A stretch of DNA of 64,000 nt from Eumeta japonica (GCA_005406025.1 BGZK01002018.1:1-64000); one strand, 5' to 3'. Shown: positions 25,190 through 39,010, counted from the first letter of the stretch. Made by a program: numbers and translations. Notes: generated by a model not told the origin, from the sequence alone.

Positions 25190-28040
25190 AAAATTTCGCG
25201 GGAGCGATCGAAATCGGTCGTCCGTTCACAAGATACTATCGGCGAACAAAAAGGTATAAAATGGTTTTTCAAATATTTTAAAAATAACGCCACCGATCGA
25301 TTGAAAGTTAATTCCGAAATTCAAAAGGAAAACTGGAGGCGTTGTACAATTAAGGTATACGTTCAGTTAAAAGATGTCTTTGACAAAAAATAATTCTTCT
25401 TCGCCTTTCACAACTCCTTAACTTTTTACGCATTACTACTTCGTAATTTCTCGCAACTGCGACAATTCCCGAACCTTTTTAGCTTGTAGTGATGAAATTT
25501 CCGATATTTTCTTCAATTTCATCAATATTTCCAAGTAGTTGTACATATTTGAACGGATAATACATAAAAATGAGACCAACAATGTCGCTATGCAGGCAAC
25601 ACTGGTCATTATAGCAATGTACGAGTGGTGGCAGCTGTGGTCAGGCGTGTCGCTTTCGAATCGGATGGCAATTGACGCTTTCGATTTCTGACCGCAGGAA
25701 AATTAACCACTTTATTTTTAATTTGAGCCGAATTAATTAGTGGGTTTTTAATTTAAGCTAATTTTAAAAAGTATTCATTTCTAACAGCCGGTTAAGCCGT
25801 TGACTCTGGTTGGTGTCACGGTATCGATGGTAACGATTGCTAAGAGTTGACACTGTGAGGTATTTGAACTTGAAACTTGTACAAGTTATTCAAACCCTTA
25901 GTGTACAAAAAAATATCAACGGGTATATATACCTCTATGGAGTGGAAGTAATTTGACTTAACAAAAACAATGGCCCGAATGCAGCCATTGACGCATTGAA
26001 ACTAAACGTTTAGTACACTTAAATATGACAATGTGAAAGAGAAAACTCATATTACACAACTATATTAGAGGGATATAGACAGGCACGAGAAGAAATATTA
26101 TAGATTTTTTTTATAAATGAATTTTACTAAATATAAAAAAATAAATTATTGCGTTTTCCATAAATGAGCCCAATGACAAACGAAAGAAAAACTGTATTTG
26201 TATATAAGTGAATACATTTTTTCGCGAAATTTCCTAGAGGTTATATCAACTTGAATGACCCTTGCTCATATTTTCGTTCGCGGAATCACTAATGTTTCAA
26301 GTTTTTAGAGTGTGAACTATTTTTCTATCAAGGATTTGAAAAAAACAACATCTGTAATGTGGACTGTTGTCTATTCGTGTACTTCTAAATTATGAAACCG
26401 ATTTGAGATGATTTTCACTGTTTTTCAAATAGTCTAAAACGTCAAAGAGGATGGATAATGATCTGGGGGAACTACAGAAAAAAGCGTATTTCTTTTTAAG
26501 AGGTCGGGTTTCGCGTTAGTGTCTCCCCTGGGACTGCGGGTGTATATGGTTAACAGTGACCACTTACCTTCTGGTGGCCAGATCGTTTGTCCTTCAAAAC
26601 ATCATTAAAAATAAACTTAAAGCATAAAAGATAAGGAGGAAATGAGGATACGAAAGAAGTAGGGTAGGAATGCGTCAGTAGAAAGGATAAGCACGTGAGA
26701 GAGAAAAAGAGATACTTACATGTATTATGTGAGGTTTGGAGGTAGAAAAATGGAGAAGATCGGGAAGTAGAGGCAAACGAGGAGTCGAGACGGATGAAAA
26801 GAAATAGCAACGTAAATATCAAACTAAATTTATTTCGATTTTTTTCCTTTAATCACGCTTGAGCGACTGAACGAATTGTTATCAAATTTCGCATAGAGGA
26901 ATATCATCTACTAGTATATAACATTAATATAAAAAAAGTTCACATTAGAAATGATAATTGGTTACTGACATCGGGATTGGGTATTAAAATTGAAAACGGG
27001 ACCTGAATGAGATTTTATTTCAGGATTACCATCGGAATAAAAGCAGAATCGGACTAGAAAATGGAAACTGAATTGACATCAATAGCCTGTTCTTGATTTT
27101 ATTGGGACCGAAATTGTCAGAGAGTTTCAGCGATAAAAAAAATTAAAAAAAAATCATTTTATATGCACATAAGTGGACCTGTGGAGAAATTTAAATCATA
27201 AAAGAAGACCATAATTATTAAAATTTAATTTATGCCCAGCGAAGCGGGTGGGTAACGTTCAATGTTTTAATAAAAAAGATGTTTCGTTTTTTTTCTTCCT
27301 TTTTTGCTGGCTTGGTTCACAAAACGCCAGATACGGGTCGATATCACAGCGGGTTATATTCTTTTACTATGTAGTAAGTCTTTGAAGGTTCGTTCTCGTC
27401 CTCCGTGATCGATACGCTGATGTGTTCTTGATTTGTAGGTCTACGTAAAGCCATTCTTTCGTGCGTGGGACCCGTTGTTTGGACGCCATAATTCTTGCGA
27501 TAATCGTGTCACGTACGCACGCAATGAAATAGGACAGAGCACACAAAACAAGTAAAATTATCGTGTAATATACTAGTAAAATAAATGAAATAATGGCTCT
27601 ATGTCAATAAATAACAGAATATAATACCCCTTGTTTATCTCGAAAACGTAGGTGTGGTGATAGTTTATTGCTTTTTTTCAACCGGAGATTTTTCTAAATC
27701 TTCGACTGCAAATATATGTATGAGAAGTTGGGCGTTGAGAACTTAATTCTTCTAGAGGTGTGTTAACAGTGCGAATTGAGATTAGTTGAAAAATTGTTAC
27801 AGATGTCGTAGTGCATTTTCATGTGTCATAATATACTCGAATATATACTTTCAATTAATTTTAGTTTTTCTCTATTTCAATTCTATAACCCGTAGCAAAA
27901 CCGTATAATTACCAACCGTCCAATGCGCCTTTGCATCAACCAGATTTATTAAACACTGCCGGCGAATGCTACCGATTGCCAATAGAGTATATGACCACAT
28001 GTATTTTTATACGATTTTAAAACACATGCGCATTAGAATC
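25190..28040 (-). other. Intron between exons 7 and 8, middle part
   Basis: AT-rich, with a degenerate copy of the GGGATTG/AATCGG interspersed family at about 26850-27250 ending GCCCAGCGAAGCGGGTGGGT without the CTAG terminus. No gene was seen. Confidence 0.45.
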
Positions 28041-28042
28041 AC

Positions 28043-28092
28043 GCGACTGATCCCATGCGACTGATCCCATGCGACTGATCCCATGCGACTGC
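28043..28092. repeat. 14-bp tandem repeat, about 3.6 copies
   Basis: GCGACTGATCCCAT repeats exactly at 28043, 28057 and 28071, then partially at 28085. Confidence 0.95.
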
Positions 28093-28702
28093 TGCCCTTA
28101 ATGCACTCGATACTATTTTATCTCAAAAGATGATTGGTGCGAATATTAGGTTGATAAATTTAGATAAATTCGGTAAATTCGTTAAATTCAGTCGGTAATA
28201 AAATTAGAGAAGTTACGAACTTGTGAGAATTAATCATTGCGTTATTATGTTTTTGCCTTCACAAATGCACTTGCAATGAAGTTTCATTAAATAGGAATTG
28301 AACAATTTTCGTTAAGCACCATTTAAAACACACACTATACGTACATCACAATAAGTGTGTATGTAAAAGGAAAGAATTTTTGTAGCACAGATAATTCTTT
28401 TAATTTGAACATTTTTTGGCATTACGCGATTTTATTTTTCTAAAACAATCATAAAGATTGTCATTTAATTTAATTTTTGATACAACTGTGTATACGTGTA
28501 GACAGACTGAACTGTGTGATTCAGACAGAGTTTCAGCATTAGCCACGGTATTGATGGGTTATGAATAGTTAAAGCATAATTAGTATAGAAAGCTCATTAT
28601 TGTTTTATTATTTACAGATATCGAACTTTCGGTGTAGGTACATAGATGAATAATTTATTTTCTACCAATACGTTGCAGTAGATAAGAGGCAAATAATTAA
28701 TT

Positions 28703-28960
28703 ATACTAGCTTTCCGCCTAGGGTTTTGCCCGCGTGGACATAGAAAGTGTTCCTTTGTTTTTTATATTGAACGATTTTGCTGTCCATATCAATCTCGTTC
28801 TTACTTTCATTTGGCCCAGGTTTTTTTCCTGACTTCGATCCCAGTTACGTTCTTGATTCTAATTTTGGTCTCACATTAGGTTTCGATTTATTTCTCAGAT
28901 TAGATCTTTAAATGAGGGGCCCTTCGAGCATTACGTAAGCACCAAAGGGGGTCATTGCTT
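28703..28960 (-). mobile_element. Helitron-like end on minus strand with degenerate Phe/Asp-type repeats
   Basis: TATACTAGCTTTCCGCC, then GGGTTTTGCCCGCGTGGACA, reads on the minus strand as a GC hairpin followed by CTAGTATA. Beyond it lies pyrimidine-rich sequence (TTCGATCCC, TTGATTCTAATTTTGGTC), the complement of the GATCGGGATCG-type repeats of the elements at 16.5 kb and 39.3 kb. Confidence 0.5.
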
Positions 28961-30221
28961 TGATTATTTTTGATGACATAGGAGACGGAGATCTGGACGG
29001 TAATTACGTCAACAATATTTATTTCGACTCGAAAGTGAAAATCATGTCCATAGATTGCTCTAATTGCTTACTCACTCTCACGCAGGGGATTATGGTTAAG
29101 TTAAAGCAAACTGAAGTAAGGGAATTACCGCGCGCGCTATCCATTTTTCTAAATTTATTCGTTCTCATATTGATCCTTTATATTGAAATTGAAGTGTTAT
29201 TAATCAATGGTTATTTTACATTGATGAATAAAAAAGAGGAGATGCTGAATTCTGTCTTCAGAAACGGCAGCGCCAAATGAGTGCTAAAACAGACTGTTTA
29301 GCACTTGTTATATTTAGTGAAGTTTCCTCTCACTTTCCGTCATAATGTTCGAAATATTCTGTCAGAAAATGCATAAATAACATATTAAAAGCTTAGAAAA
29401 AAAAATGTTTCTTGTATAAATATAAGAAACGATAAATAAGATTTAGTTTACTTATGATAAGTCCTCAATCATGTATTATAACGGGGATTTGATATAAAAT
29501 TTCATATTTTTCTTATTTAAAGCACCATCAAAACTGGAATATAAGCAGACTTAACAAAAATATACCTGAACAACACCGGCCTCCTATTTTTTGTCACAAT
29601 ATTCGTTCAATTACTAATAGACTCTGTTATTATACTAATAGAGTGGTCATTGTTATTTATATTTTTTATTTTTGTACAATCTTAAAATATACAATAACAT
29701 AAATCTATTCCAAGGAAATTGATATGACTTATATTTCGATTTGTTTTACAACAGATTACAATACAGAATATATTGCTATCCATGAAAAAATATTTTAATG
29801 TTTGATAAATCGTCATTTTGTACTATGATATAAATAATAAAAAAAAATATTTGTATTACTATACTCTACGCACCTTAAAAGTTGTCAAATTCTTTAAGGT
29901 ACATTTGAATCGACATTATAATATATCCTGTTCATATATGCCAATAAAAAAAAAATAATGTTGAGCCACTCGACCGATGTATTTATTGTTTTTAAACAGC
30001 AGCAAATTGTAAAAATTATATATTTTTGTATTTCAATAGCAAAATGATCGTTTATTGTACTATGTATATTTAAAAATGAACCTTTTTTTTTCTTAAGAAT
30101 TTTCGAATGAAACGTTAAATGACCAATAATGTTTCTTCCATTGCTTTTCTTTGATACTGTAAATGATGTTAAATGTGATATAGAATTATCATGTACACAT
30201 TGAGCCGCTTTTTGATGACGA

Positions 30222-30951
30222 AGCTCACCGTATACAATAACAGTTTTTCTGTCAGAACATCTCTGACGCCCGCCGGTAGAAGTTCCGCACACATATCAGG
30301 AACTGCGATCCGGAGATCCCGAGTTCAGTTCGCGACTCGTTGTATTTAATCGTCTTACATAAACAGACTCAAGAAAACAAAATCAATGACGGTGACTAAC
30401 TTTCATTACCGTTATTGCTCTATTTAATGAAAAAGACGTGTTGAACGAATATAATCATCTGAATAATTTACATTTTTTTCAATATTTACTTGCAATTTTC
30501 TTTTATATACATAATTTAAATAATCCCACATTTTATTACTTTTTTAAATTTTTTCCAGGCCAAGTTTTGATTTTATTATGTTAATTTTCGTCGCACGGAT
30601 ACCGCATACAAGAGTATTTTTCAATCTCCGAAATAAAATTTTCCATGTCTCCATTTTGTCTCCTCGCACGCAGTGAATCTTGGCACCAATACAAATATCA
30701 GACTGATGAAAATTTCTGACAGTATGCGGGCACTCATACAACATGTACGGAGAGCTCGCCCGGAGATATTCTGACCAGTAATATTCCTGACGTCCGATCA
30801 TCGCGCATCCGGAGCTCATCAGAAGTGGACGTACGATAGGTCAGAATTCTGATCGTATGCAGGCTCTAGAATAAAACGTATGCGCAAAATGCCTTCCGGC
30901 GGGCGTCAGAAATTTTCTGATAGAAATAATCCTATAGTATGCGGCGAGCCT
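30222..30951. mobile_element. TIR element, about 730 bp
   Basis: The left region 30222-30280 (GCTCACCGTATAC, then CTCTGACGCCCGCCGG) is inverted at 30895-30951 (CCGGCGGGCGTCAGAAATTT, then TATGCGGCGAGCC). The arms are roughly 55 bases with an exact 15-base core TGACGCCCGCCGG. The interior carries more copies of TCAGAA/TTCTGA and GTATGC motifs. A 91-codon minus-strand frame inside matches nothing I recognise. Confidence 0.65.
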
Positions 30952-31544
30952 GAAGTAATAAGCGACTGTGTGTACAACTTCCCATTTGCGTCTATGTTGC
31001 TTTACCATTTGATCCGTTTTGCTTTTGTCGAAATGATTTCGCTATCGTAATGGACGCGTCTTAGCGGGCCGGCGTCTACTTTGCGATAGCTAGGAGGAAG
31101 GACGATTGACGGATCCAGCTTTTATGTTTCCATTTTAATAACGAGGTGAAACCGAAGCACGCTTTTAGCCATTAAGATCCGCGAAATTGGCGAAATTACT
31201 CACTTTACAGCTTTTAGCGTGGTTATTGTTTCCTGTAATAATTTTTGCGCGAGAAAATAAAATATTTTGATAGCTTGTCCTGTTGTATTATAGTTAGTCT
31301 TCTTGTGATAATGTTAGATGCTAATATTCTTTGAGCTCGCTCTCTTTTGACTTACAAAAATAAAACCGTTTAATATCGGCCAAAATAGAAATTAATAAAA
31401 TAATTTTCGTACACCGATACGTTTTCCTTAAATATTTTATTTTATTGACATAAAAATTTTGGATACCAGTAAATAGAAAACCCGACAAATTACATCCAAT
31501 AATATATTAAATAGCGGTCAATTAAACATTTTGCACTGCCAAAC

Positions 31545-31990
31545 GTGATCAACGCCGGCACAGCGACCCGAGCGTAATTGAGTATACGCCGCAACTAACA
31601 CTTTCGTTTCATGTGATTCCAGCTGACCCGGAGGACGGCCGGCCCTATCAACTAATTTATGAAACCGCACGGGTTAAGGGACATCTCGGAAGAAACATTC
31701 GGGCTGCGACCTTCGCTTCGCAGTTTACATGTGTATAATTCGTGACCACGGTGCGAGGAGCGTCGCCCCCGGCCCCTTCTCCTCATACTTCTCCTCCGCT
31801 TTTTCTCCTCGCCCGCTCCGACTCGTGTGCACATTCGAGCTGGAAGTTGAGGCGTTCTTAAGACCTCGATTCCGCAGTTGATGCTACTACATACTTAATC
31901 GTACCCTCTTGATTATGCGAACCTTTCGGGTTACCCCGGAGCGCTTCTATCGCGATGGGGCCGTGTTTGTACAATCTGACCGCCGCTTAA
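31545..31990. other. GC-rich intronic island
   Basis: Moderately GC-rich, with several restriction-like palindromes (GGCCGGCC at 31639) and a run of CTCCTC. Only short Arg-rich frames are present; no splice-bounded exon was found. Confidence 0.35.
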
Positions 31991-33912
31991 AACGTGATAT
32001 TATCTCATCAGTGTCGTGAATATAGTACTGTAAATATTAAAAAAATCGTTTATTATGAAATTTAATGTATATGGAACATTGGTGAAGTTTTATTGTAGAA
32101 AAAAAATCGACCATATTCGAGTCTATCACGTGCACCCAAAGGTTCCATTTCATTATAAATATTATTTTATTTATAGAAATTTTTTATTTTTTACGGGTGC
32201 ATTAAATTTTTGAAGGTACAGACTCGAAAGTTAGTATTAAATTTACTAATTTTAAATAAAACTCAAAAAGAACTTTGCTTACAATTACAGTTTACACACG
32301 TAGCGACATTTATATTGACATTGACCAAATTTAATTTCGATCAGTTCGCTCTAATCCCCGTTCTTATGCCTTCACCACGTCACCCCCGATTTCGGACATC
32401 TTAGACCGTCTTTATGCATAACGTCATATAGTTTGCTTATACAATTGGGCCGATCTTGGAGAAATCCTTTCATCGGAATTAGATGATTATCAGAACCGTG
32501 TCAGTTTTTAAACCTATGGCAATAATTAAAGGTACGAAGTAAAACGGTCTTACTACGTAAATAGACAGAGAAGTCTTATTATTGAAGATTTACCGTTACC
32601 GGTTTTGGCATACAATCCTAAAATGTAGCAGTCCGATTCCCCAATTACTATACTTCCGAAAAATCATAAGCATTTTAATTTACAAACACGTAACAATGAC
32701 GCTTTTTGACCCTAGATCGGCAATTTTTATTATAAATGTATGGCGCAAATGTGTCAAATATGCCGGATACCTGATTGACGAAACCCGTGTTTTCAGTGTT
32801 TGAACATCATATCGGAAACAGAAACAGAGCGTAGAAACTGTGATAAATAATTTTCTGGCATTTTCTACGAAGATTTTGAATGTTCAAGCACGTGTACGAA
32901 GGAGTTTTACATCCACATACATTCATTTTAGTCATTTTATTTAAATACTGCTATTATGATGACCTTTATATTTTAGACATTTGGACTATATTTATAGTCG
33001 GACGAAATATCTTATAGACGAAACTTTGATGTATGCTAAGATTATATTTGATTTATTTTTAATTATTCAAAAGAAACAAATCTATCAACATTATATACCC
33101 GGTCTTATTTAGAAATAATCAACTAGTTTTGAAATAGAATTTCCAGGTAATTTGATATTTCTTTTGATTACGGTATTAGTGAATACATTTTTTGTACGTC
33201 GATTGGTTTGTAAATAACGCCAGAATAAACTGAATAAAAAATACTTCGAGTCCTTCTTGACAGATGCTTCTTTTTATATAGACGAAATTGTAGGCTTCTA
33301 AGTAGGAAAATCTGTTTCAATGGTATGAGCAAAAGCTAATTAGTACAGGAATTTTGTGTATTTAATGATCTATCTATTTATTTTCACAGCTCAATTTTTC
33401 TTGGCTCAACGTACTATATGTACGAAAATACATACCAACTGTAATTTCTATAAGAAAAGAACGCATTTATTGCTGATAGATACTTCTGCTAGTTTGATGC
33501 ACAAGAACAAATTAATGAGCACTGACATAGAGTACGACACCGATTTATTTACTTTGGTAAGTCTTGTACAATCCAGGAAAAAAAAAACACGAAAAAGGAA
33601 ACGACAAACTCATAATAATCCGCCTTTTGCCAAATCGGCTTGTCTTAAGAAATAAGGGATCACTTAATTATATTCTTTCTTCTAACTTTGAAAATATTTA
33701 TATAAATTATGTCAAAATAGCATTTCAATTTTTAATACTGTTGTTTCATTATCAATTATATCGATTAATGAAAAATCAGGAAAGGAAACGCTGAAATAAG
33801 TATTAACGGAAATTAATCGATTATGCGGATCTTTCAGAAATATTAGATGTCATTGTCATACATTAATAGCTTTTATTTATGAATACAGCAATCGAAAGGA
33901 ACCAATGCGGAC

Positions 33913-34098
33913 CTGAAAGTCGCCACACAGGCACGACAGCACGGTGCCGTCGCCGGCCACCAGCGCGACGTGGTCGTGGTGGTGCAGGTGGCCGTGGGCG
34001 CGGCACTCGCAGCCCGCGTCCCCGCACGCCGTGCGGCACCCGCCGCCCGCGCCGCCGCCCGCCGGCTCCGCGCTCCACATGCGCTCCAGTTTTTGTAT
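33913..34098 (-). CDS. CUB gene, exon 7: middle of CUB3, Cys/His-rich loop
   Basis: The exon is phase 0 to phase 0 (62 codons). After IQKLERMW it has a Gly-rich stretch, then five cysteines within about 16 residues (GGCRTACGDAGCECR), a His-rich loop with HLHHHDH, and VALVAGDGTVLSCLCGDF with the closing CUB cysteines. The cluster of extra Cys and His is unusual for a CUB domain. The donor is CAG|GTCCGC, a weak match after the GT. Reading through would add 11 residues and a stop (33880s), so retention of the intron would truncate the protein. Confidence 0.88.
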
Positions 34099-34639
34099 CT
34101 GATCAATATGTGGAAATGACAAACGTAATCTTCTAGTTTGAATTTATGACAGGAGTGTAAGAGCATTCCTTTTCCGTCGCACGGGACTTAATTATTGCTG
34201 CTGAAGTGCGACAAATAGTCACATAGTCAAAATACTGATTGCAAATTCACTATATCGATATGTAAATGTATAAAGTAAATATATAAAATTCATGTCCTTT
34301 TTTCATGCTATAGTGCGTTTCTATCTAGAACCGTCGCGAAAGTCAATATCGCCCCATATATGTTATACGATGCCTCACCGAATGGGACAAATATTTTCAC
34401 ATGTTCGAGTATCCTTATCGCATGATCACGTTGCATGTCATGACGGTAATAAGATCGCTCGCCAATTAGGCCAACGTGTAAAATTAGAAGGACTGTATCA
34501 ACTATGTACTGTATGTAATTACTGTGAATTCTCTTGACGTTCTGATTGGAATTTTAGGCAAACGAATCTATTTTCGAAGATCTTAAAACATAAACATGAC
34601 TATCTACGGTACAGGTGCTAGAAGATCTTAAATTCTTCA

Positions 34640-34870
34640 TTCGGATAATTAGGCGAGACCCAGACAGTCTCGAAACGTATCTAGTATCACCCGGCCCGCC
34701 GACTACAGGCGCAAAAAAAAAAGCAGACAACGTTCGCATTTGCGATAGAGCGATGTAATTAAGGAGGAGCTATACGAACGGCGTGAGATAAAGAGGCCCG
34801 AAGAGGGGCGGCGGCGCTAACTGCGCATGATAATAATGTCCCTCCCTCGTGAAGTTTTGCGCAAAAAAGG
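34640..34870. other. GC-rich intronic island
   Basis: CACCCGGCCCGCCGACTACA and GAGGGGCGGCGGCGCTAACT, about 550-770 bases 5' of exon 7 in transcription sense. No exon-like frame. Confidence 0.3.
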
Positions 34871-34974
34871 CGACAAAAAAGAAAAAATTAATTCATGGCC
34901 GTATGGACGAATGTTTACATTGCTGCTATTGAAAATTGATATTATTTCTTTTGCCTAAGATTTTTGTTGAGGTA

Positions 34975-35160
34975 CATCATAAGTGTTCCGTTTTTAAGGG
35001 TCCCAGCCAAATGGCAAAAAGGTATCCATCACAGTTTCGTCATATCCGTCCGTCTGTCAGTATGTCACAGGCATTTTATTCAAAAACTACAAGACGTAGT
35101 TTGATGAGATTTGTAATGTCGATGTCTTGTATAAGCTGCTACTTAGCTTGATAGTTAAAT
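34975..35160. repeat. Dispersed repeat of the GGTTCCG/CCGTCCGTCTGTC type, copy 1
   Basis: AGTGTTCCGTTTTTAAGGGT, then CATATCCGTCCGTCTGTCAG. Related, rearranged sequence occurs at 58346-58430 (GGGTTCCGAAG, AACGGAATCCTTATACGGTC, then GTGCGTTTGCTTGTACGTC) and weakly at 15075-15210. Confidence 0.4.
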
Positions 35161-36906
35161 AACAAAAGTAGATATTTCGACGGAGGGGTATTCCATATAT
35201 GTAACAATGCTAAAAAAAATATTTTTCGGCAAACATCAACGTGTGATACATATTCCGACAGTTTTTTTTTATAAACATTAAGGTTTCTAAGCAATTTTTC
35301 TTATTATGTAAGTCCGAAAAAATTAAAAAATTAAGGAAGGTAAGGTTCGATAAATACTTTCTAAGAAAATTATGTTAAACGTGTTCGGATATACTGCTTT
35401 TGAGTTATTGCCGAAAAACTGCGCTTCTCAACAAAAGGACGTAAGTGCCATGAACATACGCTCTTTTGCTGATGCACTTTAATTTGCAATAGTTTAATAG
35501 TAATAATATACATACCTACTTATTTTTCAATTATAGGCGACTAAAGTGCTTATAACTATTCTGTGTGGGGAACATGGAAAAAAGTGTAACATCATACTTT
35601 TTTCATCTGTATTGCATTTCTTTGTAATAATAGCTTCGGAAATATACAATGCGCATGGTCCGAAATGCTCTTGTGCAGTTTATTCAATTGCCCACAGAAC
35701 TCTAAAATTTTTATTATTACGCTATAAATTTTCGTACCTAACATGTAAAAATATTTTATCATTACACCATTTAATTGCAACAGTACGACTGACGATATAG
35801 CATACAAAATGACATAAAGAAACGGATATATATATCAAATTTTAAGATATGCATAATAAGACGAGAGATCCTGTGTAATTCAATGAATTATTCTAATAAG
35901 ATAACAGACAGACAAATGGATAAACGAAATAATTTGTCATTTGACAATTCGTTTTAATACTCATGTATAATAAGGAATTTGAATATAGTATTGAGTTCTC
36001 ATGTTTTATTAAATTAAAAAAGAACGAATTTCTAGTATAATCTACTGTTATAACGACATTTAAAAATTGTAGACGGATCGAGATCAGACGGAGGGCTAGA
36101 CGCATAAAACCCTCCGCTAAACAGTTTCTATTTTCGTTTATCCCACACAGAGGCTAAGGTATAGTATTAAATTGTGTACATAAATTAAGCTACGAACCCT
36201 TGGGAGCCTTAAATTGAATATTTATTTGGCATACGTTACATGCCTAATGAAAAGTAGAAAATTTAATATTTGAGCAGGGCGTGGCCAGTCGAGGGCGACC
36301 CGAAACTTATTACAAGGGGCCTTTATTCAGCACGGTCTAATATTACTATTAGGAATAAAGAGCGCTTAACTTAAGACCGGCACGCGGCTGAACGTCGGCA
36401 AGGATATATCTTGAAAATAAAATAGGTTTATTTTCAATTAATATTTTTCCTTACAAAACTTTTATATTAAAAATGTTAATCAAAAAATGGAGCATTATTT
36501 TTTTAGACACGCGGCCTAATTCCGGCAGCACTCGGCTTCCTTATTATTGTTAGTTCGAGCGATTATCTTTATGAATATATCGTTCAAACTTTTTGGCCAC
36601 ATATTCGAAAACTATAATACAAAAATGAGGGTTTTGAAACCTAACAGCCTTTTAAGTCATTATCAACAGTCATGTCATATTTAGTTTTCTGAATAAAGGA
36701 CCTCGGAAATAAGAGTGGTTATAGCTTATGAGAAAAGTAAAATTGTACCTAATGCTCTGAATTTTAAAATTTAATACGCTACACTAACAAAAGAAGATTT
36801 AACCAATTTTCTAAAAGTCAACATTAAAGGAGGACTTAAGATAGGCATTATTATTTACTCGGTACTAAATCATATTTTTAATATACTCGGCAATCGAATA
36901 ATATAC

Positions 36907-37088
36907 CTCGATAGTAATACTCTGGTTGGTAGCTGGTACAAAACGATGACTGCACAGCAGCCGCTCCTCGATGTTCCACAGGATGTGATGGTGCGAAGGA
37001 GCGGCCACTCCACCGTGTGCCGGCGCCGCCAGGCCGTAGTGCGTCGCCGTACACGTTCCATCTGGTGACGCAGTGCCCTCGTGTTGTT
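36907..37088 (-). CDS. CUB gene, exon 6: first half of CUB3
   Basis: The acceptor CATACACAG and donor GTATAT give a phase-1 entry joined as G|AA. It encodes SPDGTCTATHYG, an Ala/His-rich insertion, HHILWNIEERLLCSHRF and NQSITIE. The two cysteines (GTC and LLC) and the W-x-I strand match the first half of a CUB domain. The exon ends in phase 0. Confidence 0.92.
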
Positions 37089-39010
37089 CTGTGTATGTGG
37101 TAAGCCGTTCGTAAATTTCTTTCTTTTACAAATCGTTTAGGTCGTTTATGCGAACATTTTGTAAAAAACTTGGTGAGTTGAGCTCATGTTGATGATTAGA
37201 TACCAATAAGTCGACATACATTTTTTTATTGCCTGAAAATTTACTAACTGCTTGCAAAACGTCTTTGTTGCACAAAAACCTAAGTAGTTTCTTAACTAGA
37301 TGACTTCACAATCCACAATCACCGTACGATACGTATTGAATGTGAAAAACCCTTTAAATTTTATTAAATGCATCATAATTTTTATTATTAATGCGAAAGT
37401 ATAGGGTATAATATTTATTAATCAATAATTCCTTCTTATTTTTTAGTAGTCTGATACCTATAGCTTAATATAGATTTCTTTGCTTTTTACTGCAAGTTAT
37501 CAAAATCGCTCGTGATGACTTTGTGCTCGACCATCAATCCACTTAGGGAGACCGACCGTATTCAGTTTGTACGTCCAATCGAACCTTTGTTTCACCACCG
37601 TTATGGCCCTGTATGTAACAACATATGTAACAATTTATATCGCTTGATTTGTACACGCTTCAAACAAACTTAAACCACTTTTCTCTGAATACAAACGGTC
37701 GACTGATCTTGTTCATGACTCGATCGTGTTTCTCTATAAAGACAAATAATATTTATGACCCAACCCACAGGCTTGCGAACCTCGTCAAACTTTATAATAA
37801 ATTTGAACACAATGGAAACACAATGCACTGATACAGTCGAAAAATAATAAATGACGTCTATATTCAGTTCGACAATGAATTTCGACGTGATGCGTACCTA
37901 ATATTAATAAAACTTATTCATTAATCGATCAATATTTTAAATGAAGATAGTGAATTTTAATGATATTTAAAGTAGGCAATTTTATTTATAATTCATTCTA
38001 ACTTTTTAGTAAACATTAATCAATCTAATTGAATTAAAACATACTGATGTAATTGCAAATTTTTATTTCTTATTTTACAATCGTTTAAACTAAGGATTTT
38101 ATTTTTATTAGGTTCTCTATTTTTTCAAAAATATTAAGATAAATTAATAATAAAACAAAAGTTTCATAACCATAAACAAAAAATGCAGGTATAAACAGGA
38201 AATTACTATATTTAATGTTACGGAACAGCGTGGAAATCAACTTGCTGTAAAGGTTGAAAAATTTTTAACAGTAAGGCTACGTTTCAGGACAGAAATGTCC
38301 TTATTAAATATTTCTTAAAAGCCCATAAAACAGCTGAACGTGTGTGACGTTGAGGCGCCTTGACCTTTCCTTTGAGTGCTAACCTTTTCGATGAGCGCAA
38401 AGCTATATCAAAAAGGAAATACTTAACTCTGCATGCTTATGTGCTTATTACGCGCCTAAGTAATTACACGGTAGCCCGCGTTTGGCAGCATATTTGCTAG
38501 CCACTATTTGACCAACATAAACTGTAGTTTACAGTTTGATGATATTAAAAGAAAAACGGACAAGTGAGAGTTCATCTCGCGTGAAGAGGGTTACGTATGT
38601 CGAATACGTATTTTTTTAACCCGACCCACATTTGTTTATGGTAACTGGAAAAGTATGTGTCGTATCGGATCGTACCTGGAAGGAAATTGCTGAATATATT
38701 ATCTGTTCTTGCATTTTGTCTCGTCCTAGGTATTTTTGAATGTGTGAACTAAGAGTGATAGAAGGTATTCTATTTTTTGATTAGATCTTAAAAATAACAT
38801 TGCATCGCAATACTATTATAAATGAACTTTCTACAAAGTTCATTGTAAACTGACACTCAATATATAATTCAATAATATAATATTAAATTATTGTTTATAA
38901 TCACTAATAAATAACAATTATTTTTTTGTTCGGAATCAAAAGCGAGACCGGGATTGGGATTAATATTGATCGATACAAAAACTGAAGGAATTAGAATATA
39001 TTGTTAAATT
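37089..39010 (-). other. Intron between exons 5 and 6, left part
   Basis: AT-rich with no exon-like frame; a weak GC patch at 38330-38500. A short fragment of the purine-rich repeat family is at 38935-38990. Confidence 0.45.

Noticed and set aside
24736..25293. 185-codon minus-strand frame
   Set aside because: Lies across an interspersed element whose other copies do not keep the frame.
30290..30345. tRNA-like box B (GAGTTCAGTTCGC) near a GATCCGGAGATCCCG motif
   Set aside because: Too weak for box B, no box A at the right distance, and it lies inside the TIR element.
33873..34136. Alternative Arg/Ala-rich frames on both strands over exon 7
   Set aside because: GC-driven shadow frames of the CUB exon; only the IQKLERMW frame keeps phase with exons 6 and 8.
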